Origin: Streptomyces niveus
Lineage (GTDB): Bacteria; Actinomycetota; Actinomycetes; Streptomycetales; Streptomycetaceae
Direction of reading: 5' to 3'
Length of the DNA: 64,000 bases
NCBI RefSeq assembly: GCF_002009175.1
Contig: NZ_CP018047.1
Location: 62,001 to 126,000 of the forward strand
Part shown: in pieces, positions 9,245 through 20,300 of the stretch
How positions within the stretch are numbered: position 1 is the stretch's first letter
How the letters are laid out: each line of letters begins with the position of its first letter
Position numbers and translations under genes: made by a program
Notes under the pieces: model-generated
What the model was told of the DNA's origin: nothing
Database searches by the model: none
Seen by the model: the letters and a program-made list of their open reading frames with translations, nothing else

Positions 9245-9374
9245 CCATGTGCAGATGAACGTCCCCGTACCGGTCTCCCAGCGATGGGCTGACCGGCGCG
9301 GGGCGCCTCGCGGTCCCGAAGCCGGCGCCGCTCGCTCCCCATGGCCGCACCCTCCCGCACCCCTGGAGATTCGG

Positions 9375-9959
9375 ATGCCCGACAGTACCCGCCCCTTGCC
9401 GCCGCACGTCACCGCGGCAGACCTGGAGAGCCTGGCCGACCGGACGCGACGACTACTGGACGGCGCGCGATACCTGAACCTGGCCACGGTGTCCCAGGAA
9501 GGCCGCCCATGGGTGGCGACACTGGAGTACGCCTGGCTCGGCGACCCACCGCGTTTCCTGTTCGGTTCGACGACCAGTTCCCAGCACAGCCGCGACATCG
9601 CGTCCTCACCCCGGGTCGGCGGATCGCTCTTTCTCAGCGGCGGCAGCACGGGGTTGGACATCGCGGCGGTCGACGGCGCCCAGTTCACCGGAACGTGCTC
9701 GGAGATAGACGCTGCGGACCTGGACCGGTATCACTCCTTCTTCTACAAAGCCGTTCTTCCAGACGAGCGGCAGCGTGCGCAGTGGATGCTGCCGCAGTCG
9801 TCACTGCGGCAGCCGGCTGAGCACCGGATCTATCTGATCGAAGTGGACCAGTGGTGGCTGATAGACACCCGAACCTGGGAACAGGACAGGATCGACCGGC
9901 GCATTGAGTTGCCAGTCGCTGATTTCCCCCGCCGCGATGCCGTGTCGTCAAGTGTGTAG
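9375..9959 (+). CDS. Pyridoxamine 5'-phosphate oxidase-like FMN-binding protein
   Basis: A 194-residue split-barrel flavoprotein of the PNPOx-like class. The start of the barrel is clear: LLDGARYLNLATVSQEGRPWVATLEYAWLGDPPRFLFGSTTSSQHSRDI is the usual FMN-site region, with later strands GGSLFLSG and AQFTGTCSEI. The ATG at 9375 is chosen because a GGAG (ctggagattcgg) precedes it; longer in-frame extensions overlap the P450 and look non-coding. Members of this superfamily act as flavin oxidases, F420-dependent reductases or heme-binding proteins, so the exact cofactor is not decided by the sequence. Context implies a redox tailoring step in the cluster. Confidence 0.8.
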   Translation: MPDSTRPLPPHVTAADLESLADRTRRLLDGARYLNLATVSQEGRPWVATLEYAWLGDPPRFLFGSTTSSQHSRDIASSPRVGGSLFLSGGSTGLDIAAVDGAQFTGTCSEIDAADLDRYHSFFYKAVLPDERQRAQWMLPQSSLRQPAEHRIYLIEVDQWWLIDTRTWEQDRIDRRIELPVADFPRRDAVSSSV

Positions 9960-9987
9960 AGCGCCGGACGCGGAGGTCTGAAATTCG

Positions 9988-11301
9988 GTGACGGATCGTC
10001 AAGTACCACGACGGACAGCTGGGATCGTCGAGAGCTCGGAACCCCCGCACAAGGTCTCCCGCCCGGCCTCACTTCCGAGGCAAGCGAGAGCGCTTGTTGC
10101 TGGTTACACAGTGTCTTCCTACGGAAGCTATCTCAACCTCATCGCGCTCAGTCTGTTCACTTATGAGGTAACGGGCAGCGGGCTTGGTCTGGGGCTGCTG
10201 ATGGCTCTGCGGTTGTTCTCCGGCTTCCTGGCCGGACTGGTCGCCGGTGCATTGGCTGCCAGGATCGGCCGCAGGCGGTTGATGCTTGCTGCGGATGTCT
10301 GCCAGGCGGCGGCCATGGTCGTGCTCGCGATCTGTGCCCGATCGGCCGCCGAAGGGTTGCTCGCCGCCGTCGTGATCGTGCTCGGAGCCGGAAACACCTT
10401 CTTCACTGTTGCTCTGCGCAGTGCGATCCCAGCGATAGTTGGTGCCGAGGCACGAGTCCGCGCCAACGGCCAGCTGGCAACGGCTCGTTCTCTGGCTACC
10501 GTGGCCGGTTTCGCCTCCGCGGCACCGCTCATCGCTGTCGCGGGACACGGCGCCGCGTTCGCCGTGAACGCCGCCAGTTTCCTGGTGTCCGCGACAGCGA
10601 TCTTCCTCCTGCGCCTCCCGACCGACGGAGACCGGACCGAGGAAGCCACGTCCCTCGCTCGAGGGTCCGCGCAGCCGCGCCACATGGCCGTCCGGCGGAT
10701 CTGGACCACGGTGCCGCCGTTGATTCTCGGCCTGGTCCTGCTCAGAGGTGTCGACGCTCTGGCGTCGTCCTCTCACAACGTTGCACTACCCGTGGTAGCC
10801 GCTCTTCGCGTGCCACAGGATCCAGCCGTGTTCATGACCCAGTTCTGGGCCTCCTGGGCAGTAGGCACCTTGGTGGCACATCAGCTGTTGAAGGGCCGAC
10901 AGGTCTCCCGTATGGAGGGCCGATGGGGCGTCCGAGCACTGGCGGTCGGCACATGTGCCATGTCGGTGTGCTTCGTACTGGCATTCACAGGCATTAGCAC
11001 TCCCCTTCTGCTCATGGCGATCGTTTTCCTGGCGGGTATCGCGGATGGATTCACAGAGATCGTCTACATCTCACGGCTCCAGGCGGCACCGGACCGGGAA
11101 CGAAGTCATCTGTTCGGCTTGTCTGCCACAACAGAGACCTGCGGATTCGCTCTGGGCATGGTGATCGCCGCCGCCGCGCTCGACTTGTGGACTGCACTCG
11201 CGGTCGTGGGTGTCTTCCACGGACTGGCCTTCTGCGGAGCACTGGCCCTGCTCCTCACATCTCTCGCCGGCCGCCGCAATGCGGGCCGAACACCAGCCTG
11301 A
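9988..11301 (+). CDS. MFS exporter of the biosynthetic cluster
   Basis: A 437-residue, roughly 12-helix major facilitator protein starting at GTG. The loop after helix 2 has the family motif (GALAARIGRRRLML), and helices such as LLMALRLFSGFLAGLVAGALAA and LGMVIAAAALDLWTALAVVG are clearly membrane segments. The overall pattern (YTVSSYGSYLNLIALSLFTYEVTGS) resembles EntS/MFS_3-type small-molecule exporters. It sits 28 nt after the PPOX-like gene and 19 nt before the megasynthase start. Export of the product, and thus self-resistance, is the likely role. Confidence 0.9.
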   Translation: MTDRQVPRRTAGIVESSEPPHKVSRPASLPRQARALVAGYTVSSYGSYLNLIALSLFTYEVTGSGLGLGLLMALRLFSGFLAGLVAGALAARIGRRRLMLAADVCQAAAMVVLAICARSAAEGLLAAVVIVLGAGNTFFTVALRSAIPAIVGAEARVRANGQLATARSLATVAGFASAAPLIAVAGHGAAFAVNAASFLVSATAIFLLRLPTDGDRTEEATSLARGSAQPRHMAVRRIWTTVPPLILGLVLLRGVDALASSSHNVALPVVAALRVPQDPAVFMTQFWASWAVGTLVAHQLLKGRQVSRMEGRWGVRALAVGTCAMSVCFVLAFTGISTPLLLMAIVFLAGIADGFTEIVYISRLQAAPDRERSHLFGLSATTETCGFALGMVIAAAALDLWTALAVVGVFHGLAFCGALALLLTSLAGRRNAGRTPA

Positions 11302-11320
11302 CGAGAAGGAGCGCACACTC

Positions 11321-14300
11321 ATGGACCGCACGCCCAAGGAGGCCTGCTACCGAGGGCCCGAGCTGAAGTTCACCGACGACGATCCGCGGAATGCGGTCAG
11401 CGCTCTCCTGCGTGCGGCTGATCGCTTTCCCCGCGCGGGAGTCATCACCATCGGGGACGACGGCCGTACGAGTACGCTGCTCTATCCCGATCTGTTGCGT
11501 CGGGCTCGTCGGATGCTCACCGGTCTGCGTGAGCAGGGCCTGCGTCCCGGTGCTGATGTCGTGCTCGCCGGTCTGCCGCTCCCTGATTTCTTCCCGGCTT
11601 TCTGGGCTTGTCTGCTCGGTGGCGCCAGGCCGGTGGCCATCGCCGATCGCGTCGAGCCGGGCGCTCCCGTCCTGGAACGACTCCGTCACACCTGCCAGTT
11701 GTTGGGGTCACCCATAGTGGTGACGGACGGCGATGGCGCGGCCACACTGACCGCAGTCGCCCCGAGCCTGCGGCCCGTGACCGCCGAGGAGTGTCTGCGT
11801 CATCCACCAGCCGAGAGCCAGGAGGAGCCCGAGGGATCCGATGTCGCCTTGCTGATGCTGTCCTCAGGCAGCACCGGCGTACCCAAGGCGGCGCAGCTCA
11901 CCCACGAGGGCCTGGCCGAGTTCGCGGCAAGCAGTCGGCGGATCTTGGATGTTCAGCCCGATGACACCACGGTGAACTGGCTTCCGGTGGACCACAGTGG
12001 GGCTTTCCTGCTCTATCACCTCCTTGAGGTGTTCGTCGGCTGCACCAATGTCCACGCATCGCCCGGCCATGTGCTGGCCGCACCGCTCCGCTGGCTGGAT
12101 CTGATCGACGAGCATGCGGCGAAACATAGTTGGGCGCCGGCCTTCGCATATCGGCTGATCACCGAGGCGATCCGCGAGTGCCCGGACCGCACCTGGGACC
12201 TGAGCGGAACAAAGACTCTCGTGTGTGGCGGGGAACAGATCCCGCCCCAGGTTATGGAGGGCTTCCTCGCCGCCGTGGCACCGTTCGGCTTACGAGCCGA
12301 ACATCTGGTTCCCGTATGGGGCATGGCAGAGACGGTCACGGCCATCACTTACGGAAAGTTCGACGGTCCGGCAGCCGTCCAGCGCATACGCAAGGACAGC
12401 TTGGGCGGGCGACTCGTCTACGCCGACGAGGACACACCGGAGCGGGACATCCTGACTTTCGTCTCCGTCGGGGCGCCCGCACACGGTGCGGTGGTACGAG
12501 TCGTCGACGAGCACGGAGGGGCACTTCCCGAAGAGCGGATCGGCAGGCTCCAGGTGCGGTCCGCCGCGCGCGTCACCCGCGGATATGTGCGGAACCCCGA
12601 GGCCGACCATGCCGCTTTCCCCTCCGGGCGGGACTGGCTGGACACTGGTGATCAGGCGTTTCTCGCCGACGGCCAGGTGACGATCACCGGCCGAAGCAAG
12701 GATCTGATCATCGTGAACGGGCACAACGTCTATTGCTATGAAGTAGAGGACGTCGCCACCGCCCTGCCGGAAATCCAGGCAGCCGGAGTCGCCGCCTGCG
12801 GAGTGCCCGATCCGGACACCGGCAGCGAGTCCCTCGTCGTGTTCTTCGTCGGCCTCGGCAGCATCGAGGTCGACGAGCGCGCGGCCAGCCGTATCAAGGC
12901 AGCCGTGTTCGCCAAACTCCGGCTCACTGTCGCGCGTGCCATTTCCGTTGCCGAGACCGAGTTCCCGCGCACCCCCGCAGGGAAGATACGTCGCGCCGAG
13001 CTACGCGATCGCCTGCTGTCGGGCGACTTTGATGACGCCCCGGGCAACGTGAGGAACGTGCTCGCGGCGGTGCAGGAGAGCGTCGCCGCAGTGCTCGGAC
13101 ACACGGCGAACGCGGAAACACCTTTCTACGAGCTGGGGATGAACTCCCTTGCTCTTACCCGCCTTCGTGGCCGACTGGAAGAGCGGCTGGGCCGCGCCAT
13201 ACCGCAAACCGCTCTCTTCGAGCACCCGACGGTCTCCGCGTTGGCGTCTCACCTAGCAGCGCCGCCAGCACTTTCCCCAGCCCCCGAGCTGAGCCTGGGT
13301 TCGACCACGGCACCGGAAGCGCCGTCGCGAGAGCCCGTGGTAGCCGAGGCACCGGACCACCGGATCGCAGTCATCGGCATGTCCGCCCGTTTTCCCGGAG
13401 CGTCTTCGGTCGAGGCGTTCTGGACAAACCTCCGCGAAGGCAAGGACAGCATCAGCGTCTTTCCGAGGCGCGAAACCGTGCCCGGCCATGTCCCTGTGGG
13501 GGGTGTTCTGGAAGACATCGAGGGATTTGACTCCGACTTCTTCGGAATGAGTCCCAGGGAAGCCGAGCTCACCGATCCCGCGCATCGGCTCTTCCTCGAG
13601 TGCTGCCACGAGGCCCTGGAGGAAGCCGGCCACGCGGTCCCCGACCGTGACAGCCGTGTCGCTGTGTTCGCGGGCTCCGGAATGAATCTCTACGATCACC
13701 AGAACGCGCCCGCGGCAGCACCACCTGACACCGACGGCGACCCGGTCACGGACCTTCTGACGGTCATGGGGCGACAACCGGACTTCCTCGCCACCCGGGT
13801 CTCGTACCGCCTCGGGCTCACCGGCCCCGCCATCGGTGTCCAGACAGCGTGCTCGACCTCGCTCGTCGCCGTACACCTAGCTGTCCAGTCGCTGATCACT
13901 GGCGAAGCCGATATGGCCCTCGCGGGCGCAGCGGCTGTGCACACTCCCCAGGATTCGGGCTACCGAAGCCACCCAGGTTCCATCCTGTCACCGACCGGGC
14001 GGTGTCGACCCTTCGACGCGGACGCCGACGGCACCGTGGGCGGAAACGGAGTCGCCGCCGTACTGCTCAAGCGTCTCGATCGCGCCCTCGCTGACGGCGA
14101 CACCATTCAGGCCGTCATCGCTGGCTCGGCGGTCAACAACGACGGGGCGGGCAAGGCAGGGTTCAGTGCGCCCGGGCTGGTCGGCCAGGTCGAGGTCGTG
14201 CGGCAGGCACTGCGGAAGGCTGCGGTTCCGCCGGACACAGTCTCCTACGTCGAGGCTCACGGCACCGGTACACAACTGGGTGACCCGGTGGAGTTCGAGG

Positions 14301-17300
14301 CCCTGTCGCGAGCTTTCGGCGAGGAAACCGAGCTCACGGGCTTCTGCACGCTGGGCTCGGTGAAGTCTGCTGTAGGCCACTTGGACAGTTGTGCCGGCAT
14401 GGCAGGACTGATCAAGACAGTACTGATGCTGAAGCACCGCACCCTCATACCGACGCTGCACCTGCGCCGGGCCAATCCGGATCTGGCTCTCGACAGCGGC
14501 CCTTTCATACTCGGCACGGAACTGAAGCCTTGGACCGCGCGGCCAGGGCTTCCGCTGAGAGCGGGAGTCAGTGCGCTCGGCGTCGGAGGCACCAACGCAC
14601 ACGTGATCCTGGAAGAGGCTCCGCCCCGCCCTGTCCCGCCTTCCGCCCGGTATCCGGTGCTCGTTCCCGTTTCCGCCCGAGACCCGGAGACTCTGGCCGA
14701 ACTCGTTGCTGACCTGCGACAGCGACTGGTGGACCAGCCCCACCTGGCCCCTGCGGACGTGGCCGCCACCCTCGCTCTGGGCAGGCCCCACCGGAAGCAC
14801 CGTGCGGCCGCAGTGGGCCGGACGACGGAAGAGCTCGCCCAGGCCTTGGGGAACGAGGTGGTCAGCGGCAGCCCACTGGCCAAGCAGGCCTTCGCCTACG
14901 CCGGCCAGGGCAGTGCTCGCCCGGGCATGGCGCGTGAGATCTACGAGGCCCATCCTGGTGCCCGACGGGTCCTCGACCTGTGCGACCGCGTCCACACGCA
15001 GCAGTTCGGGGGCACGCTGCTGCCTCTGCTCCTGGACTCGACCATCGAACACTCGGGCGCCGTCTGGCCGACCGGCACCGCCCAGCCGGCTCTCTTCGCC
15101 CATCAGATGGCGCTGACGGAGCTGTGGCGCGCCGTGGGAGTCCGCCCCGCACTTCTGCTGGGCCACAGTGTCGGCGAGTACGCGGCGCTGTGCGCCGCCG
15201 GCGCCTTCTCCATCGAGGACGGCCTGCGGATCACCGGTTGGCGGGGCAGGCTGATGGAGCACCAATGCCGCCCCGGAGGCATGCTGACGCTACAAGCCGA
15301 CGCCGAGACCGCCCAGCGCATAGCGCAAGCCTCAGGAGCTGAACCGGCCGCATTCAACGGGCCGCTCGCACACGTTGTCGCCGGCTCAACGGACGTCCTG
15401 AGAGAGACGCGCCGCCTCCTCGACCAAGAGGGCATTCCGTGGCGTGCCCTCCCGGTGGACCGGGCCTTCCACTCGACGGAACTCGACCCCCTGCTTTCGG
15501 AGCTACGCTCCCACGCCGAGAATCTGGAGCTCCGCCCACTGCGCGTACCTGTGGTGAGCACACTCGACGGCGCTCTACGTCCAGTGGGCTGGAGGGTTGA
15601 CGCCGAGTACGTCGTGAGCCAGGCACGCAAACCAGTGCGCTTCGACTTGGCGACAGCCACTGCAGTACGCGAAGGGTGCTCGGACTTCCTGGAGATCGGC
15701 AGCGGCGATGTGCTCACCCGTCTGGGCAGACACTGCCTGCCCGAAAGCCGCTGGATGCCCGGCCAAGGCACAGGCACTGAACAATGGCGAGGCTTCCTGG
15801 TGTCAGTAGGACAGTCCTACAGGCGGGGAGCCGAGATCAACTGGCAGGCGATATCTCACGAGGGAGGCCGGATACCGCTCCCCGGCCACCCCCTGAAGCG
15901 CCGGCGCTATCCGCTCCTCAATCCCGTGACGGGCGGGCGAAAGTCGTCTGCGAACGCCGAGCTCACGACACGCCTATCGGCCACAGCACCGGCAGCGACG
16001 CCGGCACGGAAGGTCAGCAGCATGGCACTGGACGAGATCACCGCCAGCATCCGACAGCTGACAGCGCGAAAGCTGGCAGTCGATCCGGAGGACGTCGAGC
16101 CCGACCGCTCATTCTTCGCGCTGGGCGCCGACTCTCTGACCTTGATGAGCATGACCACCGAGTTGCAGCGGCTCCACGGAGTGCGCATTCCCATTCGGGA
16201 GCTGTTCGCAGACGCCGACAGTCCGCGCAAGCTGGCTGAACTGGTCGTACGACTCGGAGGCGAACCGCGCCCGGCGCTTCCCCAAACCGCACCTGCCGAG
16301 ACGATAGGCAGAGAATCGCTGAAGGAAGAGCGGCCGCAGGAGGTCCCCGCGTCGGTGCCGCGCGCCACCCCGGAGACAGAACCGGAACACTCAACGGGTC
16401 TGCAAAGTGTCGTAACGCAGCAGCTGCGGGTAGCGGGGCAGCTCGTGGATCAGGTCACGGACCTGATGTCACGTCAACTTGACATGCTTTCCCGGGAGAC
16501 GCCGGTACCGGCCGACGTTGCTCCGACGCCACTCGTTCATTCCATCGTCGAGGACCAGAACACCGGCACGGCCGCCTTGCCACAGGCTCCCACCGCGCCC
16601 GCACCTCTCCCCGTGGCCAATCATGGCCGATTCGACAACAGCGGCTGCGACTTCAGCCTCTACTTCTTCGGTGACTATCCCGAGACCGGCACAGCCGACA
16701 CCTACGGGCTGATCATGAAGGCCGCCGAATTCGCGGACCGTCACGGCTTCCACGCCCTGTGGTTCCCCGAGCGCCACTTCAGCTCTTTCGGGGCGCCTTT
16801 CCCCAACCCCTCCGTGCTTGCAGCCGCACTCGCGGCCCGCACCAACAGGGTTCGTCTGCACGCCGGCTCAGTCGTCCTTCCACTGCACCACCCGGTCCGG
16901 GTCGCGGAGGAATGGTCCGTCGTCGACAATCTCTCCGGCGGCCGGGTCGGTCTCTGCTTCGCGAGCGGGTGGAGTGCCAAGGACTTCGCCCTCGCCCCGG
17001 AAGTCTTCGGCGCACATCGTGAGGCGATGTACGAGCGGATGGAGACGGTGCGCACACTCTGGTCGGGCCAATCAGTCACCATGCCTGGAGGAGATGGCAA
17101 GCCCGTCGAGATCGAGCTCCAGCCACGCCCCGTACAGGACATGCCACCCATGTACGTAGCGGTGGTTGGCAACCCGGACAGCTACCGGCGTGCCGCGGCC
17201 GAGGGACTCGGCATCGTCACCAACCTGATGTCGCAGTCGGTCGAGCAACTGGCCGAGAACATCGCGCTCTACCGCCGCACGCGTACCGAGCACGGTCTCG

Positions 17301-20300
17301 ACCCCGCCGCGGGCCGGGTCGTGGTCCTCGTACACACCTATCTTGGTGCGGACGCGGAGATCGCACGAACCGAGGCTTACCAGCCATTTGTCTCGTACCT
17401 TCGCTCCTCTATGTCTCTCTTCAACCAAGTCACCAACAGCCTGGGGTTCGAAGTCGACCTGGAGAACACGCCCCAGGAAGACGTGGACTTCCTGCTCAAC
17501 CGGGCCTACGAGAGTTACTGCACTTCTCGTGCTCTGATCGGTGATGCCGAGTCAGTGGCCGGAACGCTGCAGAGCCTCACGCGAGCCGGGGCGGATGAGA
17601 TCGCCTGCTTCGTGGACTTCGGTATCCCAGCCGACAAGGTGATCGCCGCGCTTCCCGCGATTGACGGGCTCCGGGCCCGTATACAGCACACGTCTGCGGC
17701 GACCGCCGAGCCCATTCGAAGGCCTCTGTCGCCCGCCCAGCGCCGTATCTGGCTTGTGGAACAGCTGTATCCGGGCACCAACATGTACCACGAGCCGAAG
17801 GCGATCCGGCTGGACGGACCACTGGATGTGCCGAGACTGAGGTCGGCCGTGCGGCGCACCGTCGAGCGTCAACCTGCCCTGCGTACGGTCTTCGCAACAG
17901 TTGACGGTGTCCCGTACAAGGAGACCCGCGAGGACATCGTGATCGACTGTCCAGTGGAGGACCACACGGGATCCGCCGAGGCCGAGGCGTTGCGCTCAGT
18001 TCTGAGGACCGAGGGCACCACGACCTTCGATCTGGCGGAAGGTCCGCTACTCTCCTGCCGACTGTTGCGGCTCTCGGACGAACGGCACGTCCTGTTTCTG
18101 CGGGCCCACCACATGGTCTTCGACTCGTCGTCCACCGTCGTCTTCACTCGTGAACTCGCCACTCACTACCGTCATTCGCGCGACGGCAACCCCGTTCCCG
18201 GGCCGCTTGTCACACATCCGGAGCCCGTTGTACCCCCTGAGCGAAAGGCCGAAGTACTCGCCTTCTGGCGACGCGAACTGGAGGGCGCACCCGATGTGTC
18301 CCTTCCCTCAAGCCGGCCTCGTCCGTCCGTCCGCTCCGGCGCGGGCGGAAGCCACACCCACACGCTGGATGCTCCGATGGTCGCCCAGCTGAGGAAGTTC
18401 GCCGGAGACAGACGTTCGACTCTGTTCATGGTGATGACTGCCGCCATAGGTGCCGTACTCGGCCGGTTCAGCGGCCAGGAGGACATCGTGCTCGGAACGG
18501 CTGTGGCGGCCAGGCCGGAGAGCGCAGAGGACGAGATAGGCCTGTTCCTCGACACCGTCGCGCTCCGTCTCGATCTCACCGGTGACCCGGGATTCACCGA
18601 ACTTCTGCGCCGAGTGAAGGAACGCAGCACGGACGCCTACGAACACCGCGACATCCCCTTCGACGAGATCGTCGCCGAGCTCAATCCCCATCGCGACCCC
18701 AGCCACAACCCGTTCTTCCAGGTGATGGTGGAGTACGAGAACGAAGGAGAGGTGGAGTTCGATCCGCCGGAGCTGACCGCGACGCTTATCGACATGCCCT
18801 CACAACGGGCTCCCTTCGACCTCAGTTTCTACCTGACGCACCACCAGCAGGGCCTGCGGTTCATGATCGAGTACGACACGGATCTCTTCGCGGAGAGTGA
18901 CGTGCGACGGCTCGTGGACTACGTGGAGCAGGTGCTGCGGCGGACCCTTGCGGAGCCCAACGCCCCGGTGTCCGCGCTCACCGCCCTCACCGACACCGAT
19001 CGCACAGACCTGGTCCGACTCGGCCGGCAGCTGGAGCCTCTGCCCGACGTCGAGGAGACTCTGCACGGACTGTTCGAAGCACAGGCGCGCCGGACTCCGG
19101 ATGCCATAGCTCTGCTGACTGATACAGGACAGTTGGCCTACAGCGAGCTTGACCGGCGGGCATCGCATCTTGCGCGACGGCTGCGGTCACAAGGAGCCGC
19201 CCGCGGCGAACGGGTCGCGGTGGTTCTCCCACGCGGTCCCGAGTTGATCACGGCGCTGCTGGCAGTGCTGAAGAGCGGGGCCGCCTACCTGCCTGTCGAT
19301 GTCTCCCTGCCGCCGGCCCGCGTCGAGCAGCTACTCGCCGACGGCCTTCCCGCACTGGTGGTGACGGATAAGGCTACGGCGGGCAGACACGCCGCTCTTC
19401 GGGAGTGGCGCGTGCATACGGTGGATCAGGCCTTCGACGGAAGCCGGCCCGGACATACCCAGGATGGCGAGGTGTATGACGTACGTGCCGAAGATCCCGC
19501 CTACTGCATCTACACTTCGGGCTCCACTGGCCATCCGAAAGGTGTCGTGGTGCCCCACCGGGGCCCCGTCAACCTGGTGTTGCACCACATCGAACAGCAT
19601 CCGGCCCTCCGCACAGTGCAGTGGACATCGCCTGCCTTCGACGTGAGTGTGCAGGAGATCTTCACCACGCTGGCATCCGGTGCGGCCCTCGTGCTCGTCG
19701 ACGATGCGGTGCGGCACGATCCGGTGGTACTCGCCGAGACTCTGCGCCGCCATGAGGTGCAACGGATTTTCATGCCCAGCACCCCGCTGCGATATCTGGT
19801 CGAAACTGGCCCCCGCCTGCCGGCGGTTCGGGAGCTGTTCTCAGCGGGAGAAGCCTTGCAGCTCACCCCGGCGTTTCTCCGGTTCCTCGCCCTGCATCCG
19901 GAGTGTGCTCTGTACAACCAGTACGGCCCGACGGAAACCTCCGTGATCGCCACCTCTCACCGGGTGGACCCCAGCAAGGGCACCCGCCCGCCGATCGGCA
20001 CTCCTCTCCCAGGTGTGCGCATCAAGCTGCTCGATGTCGCCGGCGTCGAAGTGCCACGGGGTGTCGCGGGTGAGATCCACGTGGGCGGCACCGCGGTGTC
20101 GTACGGCTACCATCGCCGTCCGAACGAGACAGCCGCGGTCTTCCGATCCACGGACGCAGGGGAACTCTTCTACCGCACAGGAGATCTAGCCCGGTGGAAC
20201 TCTGACGGATCGCTCGAGTATCTGGGTCGCATCGATGACCAGGTCAAGATCAGGGGCCACCGCGTTGAACCTGATGAGATCCAGCAGGCTCTCATAGGAC

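Noticed and set aside
13988..15265. 425-codon minus-strand frame in the KS/AT region
   Set aside because: Shadow of the megasynthase.
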